From an uncultured Clostridia bacterium (GTDB lineage: Bacteria; Bacillota; Clostridia; Oscillospirales; Ruminococcaceae), in the NCBI GenBank assembly GCA_947627465.1, contig CANQWD010000003.1, positions 1-64,000 of the forward strand: DNA of 64,000 bases, read 5' to 3'. A program made the translations under genes and the position numbers. Below are positions 42,690 through 51,050 of this stretch, in pieces. How positions within the stretch are numbered: the first letter of the stretch is position 1; each line of letters opens with the position of its first letter. The notes beneath the pieces are model-generated. The model was given only the letters and a program-made list of their open reading frames with translations. It did no database searches and had not been told where the DNA came from.

Positions 42690-44807
42690 ATGAACAAACA
42701 GAAAACCAACATTCTTCTCGCGCTGTACAAGGCAGGCGAGAACGGACTTACCGAAAAAGATATCGTGAAAACCTTGGAGCTTCCGAAAAAAGCGGAAAAA
42801 AAGCTTGAGGACGACCTTGAGGGTATGAAGAAGTTCGGCGATATCACGAATAAGAAAGGCGTTTGGCGGCTCAAGAACGCGGAAAAGTACTTTCAAGCGA
42901 CGATAACACGCGTAACGCCGCGTTCGGGTTTTATGACCGATGAAAGCGGCGAGCTGCCCGTGGAATATTTTGTGCGCGGAAGAGATATGAAAGGCTCGAT
43001 TCCGGGTGACATCGTTTTGGCGAAGAAAACCGCCGAAGCCGATGAAAGCCACAGAAACCCCGAAGCCGTCGTTTTCGCTGTTTTACAGGAAAGCGAAAAT
43101 CTCCTTACGGGCGTGATAGTCGCCGAGGGAAACCGCTTTATGGTAATGCCCGACAGACTTTGCGACGAGCCGCTTTACATAGCGAAAGCAGGCTCCAAGC
43201 CGCTCCACGTCGGGGATAAAGTCGCGTTCACTATAAAGAAGCGCGGCGAACGTCACTTTGACCACACAGTTGCGATCGCGGACGCGTTCGGCTCTGCGGA
43301 AAACGCGAAATCAAGCGCGGAAGCGTATATGCTCGTAAACGGCTTGCACACGGAATTCCCGGACGAAGTGCTTGCCGAAGCCGCGAAGCTTGATATGGAT
43401 GAGCCGGACGCCGAGGAGATCGATCGCCGCATAGACTTGCGCGGCGAACCTATCTTCACAATAGACAGCGCGGACACCAAGGATATCGACGACGCTGTCT
43501 CGATAACCAAGGTGAACGGCGGTTACAAACTTGGAGTACACATCGCGGACGTTTCTCATTACGTCAAAAAAGGCTCGAAAATCGACGAGGAAGCGTTTTA
43601 TCGCGGAACGTCCATATACTATGCCGACCGCGTAGTTCCGATGCTGCCAAAACAGCTTTCCAACGGCATTTGTTCGCTTAATCCCAATGTGGACAGGCTC
43701 GCGTTCTCTTGTCTTATGGAAATTTCGGCTGACGGACTGCTCAAAAGCTACCGCTTTGAAAAAACCGTAATACGAAGCCGCGTAAAGGGCATTTACTCCG
43801 AGGTGAACAAGATTTTGGACGGCACTGCCGACGACACAATCAAGGAAAAATATTCACGCGTTATCGAGCGTATCCCCGTTATGAAAGAGCTTGCCGAGAT
43901 TCTCGAAAAAAATCGCTTTAACCGCGGCGCACCCGACATTGACACTCAGGAAAGCAAAATAATTACCAATGAGGACGGCATTTGCGTTGACGTTAAGGTT
44001 CGCGAACGCGGAATATCCGAGCGCATAATCGAAGAGTTTATGCTAATTGCGAACAACGCGGCGGCTGCAATTGCAATGAAGCACAAATTCCCGTTCGTTT
44101 ACAGAGTTCACGAAGCTCCCACCGCCGAAAAGCTTACACTTCTTAACGAGACGCTAACAGCTCTCGGGGTAAACCCGGAGGGGATTACAGAAAACTCCAA
44201 GGCGGGCGACCTTGCGAAAATTCTTCGCGACAACAAGGATTCCGACAAATACATCGTCATAAACCGCATTGTACTGCGTACCATGATGAAAGCGCGTTAC
44301 TGCGAGGAACCTCTCGGACACTTCGGACTTGTAATGCCCGAGTACGCGCACTTCACCTCGCCTATTCGCCGTTACGCCGATCTGTCCATTCACAGAATCC
44401 TCACTGACTTTGTTTATGCGCTTTCAAATGAGAAACTCAACAAAAAATACACAAAATTTGCCGCCGAAGCGTCGCTCCGAGCAAGCAACACTGAGCTTTC
44501 GGCAGTTCGCTGCGAACGTGAGTGCGAAAACTTCTATATGGCCGAATATATGAAAAATCATGTCGGCGAGGAGTTTGAGGGCTTTATTTCCGGAGTTTCG
44601 CCCAGCGGAGTTTTCGTGGCGCTGGACAACACCGTTGAGGGTATGGTTTCCGTCAAGAGCCTCCCGCTCGGCGATTACGACGTTCAGCACGGAGTTATTC
44701 TCACAGGCGCGGCAAACGGAAAAACCTATACGGTTGGAGAAAAAGTTAAGGTAAAATGTGTTTCCGTGAATGTAAACGGCGGGTTTATCGACTTTGAGTT
44801 TATTTGA
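42690..44807 (+). CDS. rnr: ribonuclease R
   Basis: Processive 3'-5' exoribonuclease that degrades structured RNA and acts with tmRNA. It has 705 residues: an N-terminal winged-helix region (LYKAGENGLTEKDIVKTL), two cold-shock domains, the RNB catalytic domain with DSADTKDIDDAVS near residue 260 (the metal-binding Asp residues are present), and a C-terminal S1 domain (GFISGVSPSGVFVAL). AGAAAGGAC precedes the ATG. In relatives smpB and ssrA follow; here a terminator follows instead. Confidence 0.97.
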   Translation: MNKQKTNILLALYKAGENGLTEKDIVKTLELPKKAEKKLEDDLEGMKKFGDITNKKGVWRLKNAEKYFQATITRVTPRSGFMTDESGELPVEYFVRGRDMKGSIPGDIVLAKKTAEADESHRNPEAVVFAVLQESENLLTGVIVAEGNRFMVMPDRLCDEPLYIAKAGSKPLHVGDKVAFTIKKRGERHFDHTVAIADAFGSAENAKSSAEAYMLVNGLHTEFPDEVLAEAAKLDMDEPDAEEIDRRIDLRGEPIFTIDSADTKDIDDAVSITKVNGGYKLGVHIADVSHYVKKGSKIDEEAFYRGTSIYYADRVVPMLPKQLSNGICSLNPNVDRLAFSCLMEISADGLLKSYRFEKTVIRSRVKGIYSEVNKILDGTADDTIKEKYSRVIERIPVMKELAEILEKNRFNRGAPDIDTQESKIITNEDGICVDVKVRERGISERIIEEFMLIANNAAAAIAMKHKFPFVYRVHEAPTAEKLTLLNETLTALGVNPEGITENSKAGDLAKILRDNKDSDKYIVINRIVLRTMMKARYCEEPLGHFGLVMPEYAHFTSPIRRYADLSIHRILTDFVYALSNEKLNKKYTKFAAEASLRASNTELSAVRCERECENFYMAEYMKNHVGEEFEGFISGVSPSGVFVALDNTVEGMVSVKSLPLGDYDVQHGVILTGAANGKTYTVGEKVKVKCVSVNVNGGFIDFEFI

Positions 44808-44828
44808 TCGTCGAACGCTAACAATATA

Positions 44829-44856
44829 ATCCCCCGATTAGTTCGGGGGATTTTTT
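44829..44856 (+). terminator. terminator of rnr
   Basis: ATCCCCCGA (44829-44837), loop TTAGT, TCGGGGGAT (44843-44851), then T tract to 44856. Confidence 0.92.
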
Positions 44857-44869
44857 ACAAGCGCGAATA

Positions 44870-44901
44870 CAAAAAACGGCGCGAACCAAAGTCCGCGCCG
44901 T
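44870..44901 (-). terminator. terminator of the surface protein gene
   Basis: ACGGCGCG (44876-44883) / CGCGCCGT (44894-44901); six T follow on the minus strand (44876-44871). Confidence 0.88.
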
Positions 44902-44943
44902 CCATTATGTTCTAATTTTCATCGAAAGAAGTTCGATTAAGAA

Positions 44944-45549
44944 TTAGCCTCTTTTCTTCTTGCTCATTACAGCAGCAACGGTAACGAATGCAACTGCAAG
45001 ACCAGCAGGAGCGATTGCGAGTGCAATACCGGTGTTCTTGTTGTCAGGTGTAATTGTGCCGCCAGCCTTGAAAGTGATCTCAGCCTCAACAGTGAACTCG
45101 GTCTTCTCATCCTCGTTGGTGAGCTTTACATAAGCGCCGCCATCCTTAGAGGTATCGAACAAAGAGATGTACTTGTCATCGAGAGTCCAAGAGGTCTTGA
45201 ACTTGTCAGCAGCATCATCGGCTCTAGCGATAATCTTATCCTCGTCTACGCCCATTGTGAACCAAGTGGTATCCTTAGTAGTTTCAGCGGTAGTAGAGAA
45301 CTGTACGCTGAATGCTTCAGTAGAAGTGAAAGTAACCTTCTCAACGTCAGCCCAAGTCTTGCCGGTCTCACCAAACATAGCCTTGTTAAGATCAGGACCC
45401 TCGATCTTGCCGGGAACCTTGATAGTTACCTTTGTAGCATCGCTGGAACCACCGGGAGTCTCGGTGTCGCCGGGCTCAGCAGCGAAAGCTGTTGTAAGGG
45501 ACATTGTTGCTGCAACTGCAAGTGCAGCGGAAAGAATTTTCTTTTTCAT
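44944..45549 (-). CDS. secreted, probably wall- or membrane-anchored surface protein
   Basis: 201 residues. Signal peptide MKKKILSAALAVAATMSLTTAFA with likely cleavage at AFA-AE. A Thr/Glu/Asp-rich beta-type domain follows. The C-terminus has PDNKNTG, a hydrophobic stretch (IALAIAPAGLAVAFVTVAAVM) and KKKRG, i.e. the order of a sortase signal with an unusual motif (xNxTG in place of LPxTG); if no sortase reads it, the tail is simply a membrane anchor. The ATG at 45549 follows GGAGG by 8 nt. Codon use is biased, suggesting strong expression. Unknown function; neighbours make polysaccharide. Confidence 0.8.
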   Translation of the reverse strand: MKKKILSAALAVAATMSLTTAFAAEPGDTETPGGSSDATKVTIKVPGKIEGPDLNKAMFGETGKTWADVEKVTFTSTEAFSVQFSTTAETTKDTTWFTMGVDEDKIIARADDAADKFKTSWTLDDKYISLFDTSKDGGAYVKLTNEDEKTEFTVEAEITFKAGGTITPDNKNTGIALAIAPAGLAVAFVTVAAVMSKKKRG

Positions 45550-45608
45550 AAATATTTCCTCCATAAGTTTCTTTTAAAGATATATAAATAATGGCGAAAA
45601 GCCAATAT

Positions 45609-46865
45609 TTAACTCTTAAACCACCCGTCAATGTTCGGGATATCCAAACCATAATGCGTTTGATAAGGAAGAACTCCATGCGCTCCTTTTTTCGGAACAA
45701 TAAGTCCAACCATATTATAAGCAAACATCAAAGCTAAAACAAGACCGTCAACCGCAATAATTATTTTATTGACCTTTTGACGAACTCGCGTTTCCGCATT
45801 CACCGAAGCATTCTTTCTGCGCATCTTCGGATTTTTTACGGTCATCTTTTCTTTGACCTTTGCCTCACTCTTTTCCAAAAGCTTTCCCCTGAGCATTGAA
45901 ATCGCTTCGGGAACCGCAATCAGCAAAAACGGCATTGTGTAATATGAAAACCGCTCAAATAAAGCGTGTTTTGTCATAACGATCTGCCAAAATCCCATCA
46001 TAAGCGTTAAATGCAAAAGAAGATTTTGGTATTTCGACAACTTAAACTTCATTGAGAACGCCAACGCAATCATTGCAACGCAAATCACAAGCATAAAAAT
46101 CGCATAAATATAAGATATACCGTACTTTATAAATCTCGAATTCAAATATTCCTTGTGAAAATGCGAAAGCAAGACTTTAAGCACCGCATCGGAAGCCGCA
46201 AAATAAACGACAAGTCCAACAGCGTATATCGGAAGCGTTTTCAAATTCAGCTTAATTAGCGAAATGAAAAGCACAGGTATCAAATAAAGAACCGGCAGAT
46301 GGAACGTAGCCGCAACTGCAACAAGCAGAATAAACAACCACATATCCTTGTTCTTCCACAGGTTTTTGTGTTCACCCTCAATAAACCGCTTCATGAACCC
46401 AAACGCAAAGCACATAATCGACATTGCGATTCCTTGCCTGATGTAGTTCAGCGTGAGGTAAAACAAATATGTGTTTAAGAAAATAAACACCGACATAAAC
46501 GGATTTTTTGAATACCGCCATATCATATACATCGGACCTGTTAACGAAATCACCGAAACCACCGTAAACAGCACGCTTGGTTTATTCGTAAACAGTCCCA
46601 AGAACTTGTTAAGTAATATATAGCCGATCTCCCAATCCTCATATTTCAGATTTGAAAATCCGCTTTCCGCCATATTAGCAAAGCCTTTGGCGTACATGTA
46701 ATAGTCGGTTCCGATATTCGCTCGTATCGAGGAAACGACCACACATTGGATAAAACAAAGAATCATAAAAAAAGTCCTGTCCATTTTGTTTTCAGACTTT
46801 TTTTTCGTGCAAAACAGCAACGCATACACGCAAACGGCAAAAATATTCAATAAATAAACAAACAT
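45609..46865 (-). CDS. EpsG-like polysaccharide polymerase
   Basis: Integral membrane protein of 418 residues with about ten or more hydrophobic segments. The start MFVYLLNIFAVCVYALLF, the early SSIRANIGTDYYMYAKGF (GTDY/R motif) and the following FTNKPSVLFTVVSVISL match EpsG/Wzy-like polymerases that join repeat units of exopolysaccharide. Near residue 350 a basic cytoplasmic stretch (EKMTVKNPKMRRKNAS) stands before a last membrane helix. It has its own promoter. Confidence 0.85.
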   Translation of the reverse strand: MFVYLLNIFAVCVYALLFCTKKKSENKMDRTFFMILCFIQCVVVSSIRANIGTDYYMYAKGFANMAESGFSNLKYEDWEIGYILLNKFLGLFTNKPSVLFTVVSVISLTGPMYMIWRYSKNPFMSVFIFLNTYLFYLTLNYIRQGIAMSIMCFAFGFMKRFIEGEHKNLWKNKDMWLFILLVAVAATFHLPVLYLIPVLFISLIKLNLKTLPIYAVGLVVYFAASDAVLKVLLSHFHKEYLNSRFIKYGISYIYAIFMLVICVAMIALAFSMKFKLSKYQNLLLHLTLMMGFWQIVMTKHALFERFSYYTMPFLLIAVPEAISMLRGKLLEKSEAKVKEKMTVKNPKMRRKNASVNAETRVRQKVNKIIIAVDGLVLALMFAYNMVGLIVPKKGAHGVLPYQTHYGLDIPNIDGWFKS

Positions 46866-46948
46866 TTTCTCCGTCTCCTCACAAAATGCTGATTTTCAAA
46901 TGTGAGAAACGACGCTGTTCGACCGACTTTTCTCTTTCCAACAACTAC

Positions 46949-46977
46949 ATTATAGCACATAGAAAAAAATAAGTCAA
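46949..46977 (-). promoter_or_regulatory. promoter of the EpsG-like gene
   Basis: Minus strand TTGACT (46972-46977), 17-bp spacer, TATAAT (46949-46954), about 80 bp before the start codon. Confidence 0.85.
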
Positions 46978-47145
46978 GCGTTTTTTCTCAAAATTATGTC
47001 CAATACAGCAATTTTGTTTATTTTATATTACATTTTCACAATTACAGTCCGCTCATTTTGTGCACTTTAACCCAAAACACTGCGTATTTTAGATTTTTTT
47101 ACCAATTAAACCGCATTTTTTTCTTAAAAAATGCCAAAGTCGAAT

Positions 47146-48219
47146 TTATATTCGATCGTATCTCAACAGTCTAATATTTTCCTCAAACGCGTTTTCCAGC
47201 CAATATTTTTCGGGAAGTGCGTTTTGACGGTTGGTCGGAGCCGCGTTTTCCATAAGTTCAGCCAGCCGCTCAATATCATTATACGCATAAACGCCGCCCG
47301 TATTCTCCGCCAGGTCGCTGTTTCCCTTAACTTGACTTACGATAATATCCTCGCCGCAGTAAAGCGCCTCCAGCACATTAAACGGCAGCCCCTCGAAACG
47401 GCTTGCCGAGATAAGACAGTCGCATGTCCTGTAAAGTAAATTTACTTTTTTCGACTGCCCCAAGAAGATCAGCTTGTCCTCCAATCCCAAATCGCGCGCC
47501 TGCTGTTTGCATTCTTCCAGACGGTCGCCCTGTCCCGCGAAAACCATTTTGTAATCCGTGCGCTTCAGCTTAGAGCATGCTTCTATGATAGCCGCTTGAT
47601 TTTTCCGCGCGGAAAACTCCCCGACGCACAAAAACAGCTTTTCTCCGTTCTCCGCGCCCAGCTCCGCGCGCTGTTTTGCGATATCGCTTTGGGAGACCTC
47701 GGGAAACTTTTTGGTATTCAGCCCCATTCCGTTCAAAAAAACAATCTCGCGCCCGAGCTTGTACCTTTGAGCGATCTCAAGATCTTCCTTATTCATCACC
47801 GCGAGCAGCGCTGTGCGTTTTCTGACAAGCTTTTCACAGGCAAGATAGACTTTGCTGCGTTTCGAGCCGTCGTCGTTGAACAGATAACCGTGACAAATAT
47901 TTCGGCACTCCGCGCTTTTTACTCCCGAGAGCTTCGCCGCCATTCTACCAGCCACTCCCGCTAAAGTGGCGTTTGTATAGACTGCGTCAAAGCGTTCCTT
48001 TCGTATCAAGGACGCCAGCTTGAAGATCACCTTTATATTCGCGGGCGAGGTTATCTTTTTACGGAAACCGAGCGTAGTATGAACGACCCCGTCATGAACA
48101 AACTCGCCGTTTGCCGCCGTGTAAACCGTAACGCCGTTTTCAAGAAGATATTCTATATAAGGTATATGAAAATTCCGAAAATGCGAGCTTTCGGACGCGA
48201 TCATCAAGACTTTTTTCAT
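47146..48219 (-). CDS. family 4-type glycosyltransferase
   Basis: GT-B fold glycosyltransferase of 357 residues. The acceptor half opens MKKVLMIASESSHFRNFHIPY, and the donor half has FLCVGEFSARKNQAAIIEA, VFAGQGDRLE and the nucleotide-sugar motif SASRFEGLPFNVLEAL with the E-x7-E pattern. It likely adds a sugar to the lipid-linked repeat unit started by the next gene upstream. TTGGAGG precedes the ATG. No membrane segment. Confidence 0.9.
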   Translation of the reverse strand: MKKVLMIASESSHFRNFHIPYIEYLLENGVTVYTAANGEFVHDGVVHTTLGFRKKITSPANIKVIFKLASLIRKERFDAVYTNATLAGVAGRMAAKLSGVKSAECRNICHGYLFNDDGSKRSKVYLACEKLVRKRTALLAVMNKEDLEIAQRYKLGREIVFLNGMGLNTKKFPEVSQSDIAKQRAELGAENGEKLFLCVGEFSARKNQAAIIEACSKLKRTDYKMVFAGQGDRLEECKQQARDLGLEDKLIFLGQSKKVNLLYRTCDCLISASRFEGLPFNVLEALYCGEDIIVSQVKGNSDLAENTGGVYAYNDIERLAELMENAAPTNRQNALPEKYWLENAFEENIRLLRYDRI

Positions 48220-48243
48220 AGATCCTCCAACATATTAAAGAAT

Positions 48244-48271
48244 AAGGACGCGGGTAAATCCACACGTCCTT
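48244..48271 (-). terminator. hairpin between the sugar transferase and glycosyltransferase genes
   Basis: AAGGACG (48244-48250) / CGTCCTT (48265-48271), loop 14 nt; TTATTCTTT follows on the minus strand. Terminator-like but with a weak T tract, so some read-through into the glycosyltransferase gene is likely. Confidence 0.5.
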
Positions 48272-48299
48272 ACCTTATTATAATAGCAAAAATTATCAA

Positions 48300-49085
48300 T
48301 TACTGACCGCGCTTAACTTTTTTCAGCAATGCGCCGAACGTAGCGAATATAAGCTTGATATCCCACCACAAATTGCATCCTCTAACATAATCCAGTTCCA
48401 TCTTCTGACGTTTTCCGCCGGAATATGTAATGCCGTCGCAGCAGTAGACCTGCCAATAGCCCGTAAGTCCCGGACGAATTGACAGCAGCAGATCCTTGTC
48501 GCTGCCGTAGAACGCAAGCTCTTTTTCCTGAATGGGACGCGGTCCCACAATGCTGAGTTCGCCTCTGAAGATGTTCAGTATCTGCGGAAGCTCGTCCAGA
48601 CCGGTTCTGCGCAAGAACTTGCCGATCTTGGTAACGCGTGGATCGTTATCTACCTTATACTCGCGGTAGTACTGTTTAAGCTGCTTCTTATTGAGCCATT
48701 TTTCAACCTGATCGGCGTCGTCAACCATTGAGCGGAATTTAAATATGTATATCTCCTTGCCGCCCTTGCCTATTCGCCTTTGCTTGTAGAACACGTGCTT
48801 TCCCGAGCGCTCCGCTTTTATCAAAATAGATATCACAAGGAACACCGGTATCAACACTATCATGCCCAGTCCCGAACCGATTATGTCAAAAACGCGCTTT
48901 ATCGCTTCATAAGCCCGCTTGCTTTTTTGTTTCGGAACCTCGCGTTCTTTAACGACTTGCCCCGCGCCGCCCGCATATCTCAAATCATAATCTACGATAT
49001 CGGGGCGCTCTGCGATAACTGCGGCACTGCCGCCTAAATACTCCTGATTAACAGACTGCAATTTAATACTCCTTACATTTTCCAT
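48300..49085 (-). CDS. undecaprenyl-phosphate sugar-1-phosphate transferase (initiating enzyme)
   Basis: Bacterial sugar transferase of 261 residues that places the first sugar phosphate on the lipid carrier. One membrane/re-entrant helix (IIGSGLGMIVLIPVFLVISILI, as two parts) is followed by the catalytic core: FKFRSMVDDAD, RRTGLDELPQILNIFRGE with the DE pair, SIVGPRPI, and RPGLTGYWQV. The N-terminal 70 residues are a soluble extension. The ATG at 49085 has GGGGG 5 nt upstream. With the glycosyltransferase and EpsG-like genes it makes up a small surface-polysaccharide cluster, but no flippase is here. Confidence 0.92.
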   Translation of the reverse strand: MENVRSIKLQSVNQEYLGGSAAVIAERPDIVDYDLRYAGGAGQVVKEREVPKQKSKRAYEAIKRVFDIIGSGLGMIVLIPVFLVISILIKAERSGKHVFYKQRRIGKGGKEIYIFKFRSMVDDADQVEKWLNKKQLKQYYREYKVDNDPRVTKIGKFLRRTGLDELPQILNIFRGELSIVGPRPIQEKELAFYGSDKDLLLSIRPGLTGYWQVYCCDGITYSGGKRQKMELDYVRGCNLWWDIKLIFATFGALLKKVKRGQ

Positions 49086-49154
49086 ATTTTCCCCCATTTC
49101 GTACAAGGACCCTATTTATATGTACGGGTCACAGTCCCAAAACCTCTTGTATAT

Positions 49155-49183
49155 ATTATAATACAAAAAATCCGTTTTGTAAA
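49155..49183 (-). promoter_or_regulatory. promoter of the sugar transferase gene
   Basis: Minus strand TTTACA (49178-49183), 17-bp spacer, TATAAT (49155-49160). Between this and the plus-strand promoter at 49321 the DNA is AT-rich with no gene. Confidence 0.8.
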
Positions 49184-49320
49184 GGGCAAAATGTCAAAAT
49201 TTAGGCTACTTTTCAATAAAATTATTAGTTTTTTTGCCCTATTGTAAAAAATTACCAAATATTTTTACTAAAATTTTCCAAAACATGCTGTAAAGCCCCG
49301 CATAAAATTACGGTTTCCTC

Positions 49321-49349
49321 TTGACAAATCAAGGAAATCGGAGTATAAT
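49321..49349 (+). promoter_or_regulatory. consensus promoter of the leader RNA / TM1266 / ABC operon
   Basis: TTGACA (49321-49326), 17-bp spacer, TATAAT (49344-49349): perfect. Predicted start of transcription near 49356. Confidence 0.9.
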
Positions 49350-49355
49350 ATAAAG

Positions 49356-49627
49356 CGCGGGGAAAACCGAACCTAAGGTCATTCCGAGGGAACGCCCCCG
49401 CAGTCCGTTTTTTGGCAATTTCTGACGGCAAAATTTTATTGAGCCGAAAGACATCAAACAAGTATGAACATGCGGAAACACCGCATAATATATTTGTGCG
49501 TCTTTCGGGGCGCACATTTTTAGTTTAACGCCGAAATTTGTGCGCCTAAAAGGCGTTCCTTCGTTAAGGCAGAATTTACAAACGCTCTGCGGTCGGGAAC
49601 GCCACGAACAAAAAGAGGACAACGCTT
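49356..49627 (+). ncRNA. structured 5' leader, candidate riboswitch or attenuator
   Basis: About 270 nt of non-coding RNA between a perfect promoter and the TM1266-family start codon. Stems: GCGGGG 49357-49362 / CCCCGC 49396-49401; CCGAAAGAC 49444-49452 / GTCTTTCGG 49500-49508; ATGCGG 49470-49475 / CCGCAT 49481-49486; terminator-like TGTGCG 49495-49500 / CGCACA 49511-49516 followed by TTTTT; competing GGCGCACA 49509-49516 / TGTGCGCC 49539-49546; AACGCC 49527-49532 / GGCGTT 49552-49557; and GGCGTTCC 49552-49559 / GGAACGCC 49596-49603. GGGAACGCC occurs twice (49388 and 49595), so GGCGTTCC has two possible partners. I recognise no known riboswitch motif in it. Confidence 0.7.
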
Positions 49628-49900
49628 ATGGAAAACGAAAACAGAATAGCGATAATCTCGATGATAATCGCAAACGAGGCTTCCGTGCCCGAGGTGAACG
49701 GGCTGCTGCACGAATACAACAGATTTATTCTGAGCCGAATGGGGCTGCCGCTTCGCGAACGGGGTTTGAACATAATAAGCGTTGTCGCCGACGCGCCCGC
49801 CGACAAGATCTCGGCTCTTTCGGGAAAGCTGGGCAGACTTGCGGGCGTGACTTCAAAGGCGGTCTACTCCAAGACCGAAACGAAAAAGAAAGAAGGATGA
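49628..49900 (+). CDS. TM1266-family protein (putative [FeFe]-hydrogenase system regulator)
   Basis: 90 residues of ACT-like/ferredoxin-like fold. RIAIISMIIANEASVPEVN, LLHEYNRFILSRMGLPLRERGLNIISVV (as adjoining parts) and ISALSGKLGRLAGV match the TM1266 family, which is often encoded beside hydrogenase maturation genes and proposed as a regulator. No hyd genes are here; instead it opens an ABC importer operon behind a long structured leader. The tail KTETKKKEG is charged. AGAGGAC precedes the ATG by 7 nt. Confidence 0.8.
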   Translation: MENENRIAIISMIIANEASVPEVNGLLHEYNRFILSRMGLPLRERGLNIISVVADAPADKISALSGKLGRLAGVTSKAVYSKTETKKKEG

Positions 49901-49907
49901 ACAAATT

Positions 49908-51047
49908 ATGAAACTCAAAAAAATCATTTCAAGCGTATTGGCAGCGGCATTTTGTGCGCTGTCACTGACAGGCTGCGGAAACGGCGGTTCTTCGACACCC
50001 GAAAGCTCCGCAAGCTCCCCTGCCGGCTCGGTGAATTCGAGTGAAAGCTCGGTAAATTCGGGTGAAAGCGCGACTTCAAGCGCCGCGGGTTCGGACGTCT
50101 CCGCTCCCGAAAGCGCCGCGTCAACTTCCGAAAGCGGCACGGCTTCAACTCCCGTGGAAAACGGCTCGGTTAAAGTAGTCGCTCTCAAAGGTCCGACTGC
50201 AATGGGCTTGGCGAAACTTATGGAAGATAACGAAAAGAATAATTTAGGTTATAACTTTGAAATAAAAGCCGCTCCCGACGAGATCTCGCCTATGGCGGCG
50301 CAGGGCACCGCGGATATTTTCTGCGTTCCCGCTAATTTGGCAAGCGTCCTCTGCAATAAAACCGAAGGCAAGGTTCAGGCGATAGCGGTAAACACGCTCG
50401 GTGTGCTTTACATCTGCGAAAAAGGCGAGACCGTAAAATCCGTCGCAGACCTCAAGGGCAAGACGATCTATTCTGCGGGCAAAGGCTCTACTCCCGAATA
50501 CGCGCTGAACTTTATCCTGAAAAACAATAACCTCGACCCCGAAAAGGACGTTACCATTGAATGGAAAAGCGAACACGCCGAGTGTCTCGAGGCAATGCTT
50601 AAAGGTGAAAACTGCGTTGCCATGCTGCCGCAGCCGTTTGTAACCACGGCGCAGATCAAAAACGACGCGGTAAAAGTCGTTCTGGATCTTAACAAAGAGT
50701 GGGACGCTCTCGGCAAGGACAGCTCGCTTATCACAGGCGCGGCTATCGTTCGCAAGGAATTTGCGGAAAACAATCCCGAAGCGCTCAAAACGTTTTTGAA
50801 GCAATACAAGGACTCGGTTGATTACGTAAACAACAACGTGGACGACGCGGCGGCTCTTATTGAAAAAGCGGATATCGTTCCCGCCGCCGTTGCGAAAAAA
50901 GCGATACCGAACTGCAACATCGTTTGCATTACAGGCGAAGAAATGAAAACAAAGCTTTCCGCGTATTTGCAGGTGCTGTTTGACAGCGACCCGAAATCCG
51001 TAGGCGGCAAACTCCCCGAGGACGCGTTCTATTATATCGCCGAGTAA
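49908..51047 (+). CDS. ABC transporter substrate-binding lipoprotein (NMT1/SsuA-like)
   Basis: 379 residues. Lipoprotein signal with lipobox LTGC (Cys23), then a 55-residue Ser/Glu/Gly linker, then a type II periplasmic-binding fold: VKVVALKGPTAMGLAKLME, GTADIFCVPANLASVL, SVADLKGKTIYSAGKGSTPE and LKGENCVAMLPQPFVT. This is the layout of NMT1/THI5 and alkanesulfonate/taurine-type binding proteins. The ligand is unknown; a thiamine precursor, a sulfonate or another small anion are possible. It follows the TM1266-type gene by 7 bp. Confidence 0.88.
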   Translation: MKLKKIISSVLAAAFCALSLTGCGNGGSSTPESSASSPAGSVNSSESSVNSGESATSSAAGSDVSAPESAASTSESGTASTPVENGSVKVVALKGPTAMGLAKLMEDNEKNNLGYNFEIKAAPDEISPMAAQGTADIFCVPANLASVLCNKTEGKVQAIAVNTLGVLYICEKGETVKSVADLKGKTIYSAGKGSTPEYALNFILKNNNLDPEKDVTIEWKSEHAECLEAMLKGENCVAMLPQPFVTTAQIKNDAVKVVLDLNKEWDALGKDSSLITGAAIVRKEFAENNPEALKTFLKQYKDSVDYVNNNVDDAAALIEKADIVPAAVAKKAIPNCNIVCITGEEMKTKLSAYLQVLFDSDPKSVGGKLPEDAFYYIAE

Positions 51048-51050
51048 TCG

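Noticed and set aside
42463-42693. 76-codon Arg/Thr-rich frame inside secG
   Set aside because: Alternative frame of the 30-bp repeats; no start signal.
49252-49622. Overlapping minus-strand open frames of 87 and 97 codons in the leader region
   Set aside because: They lie opposite the structured leader and the promoter, lack ribosome binding sites and have no recognisable content.
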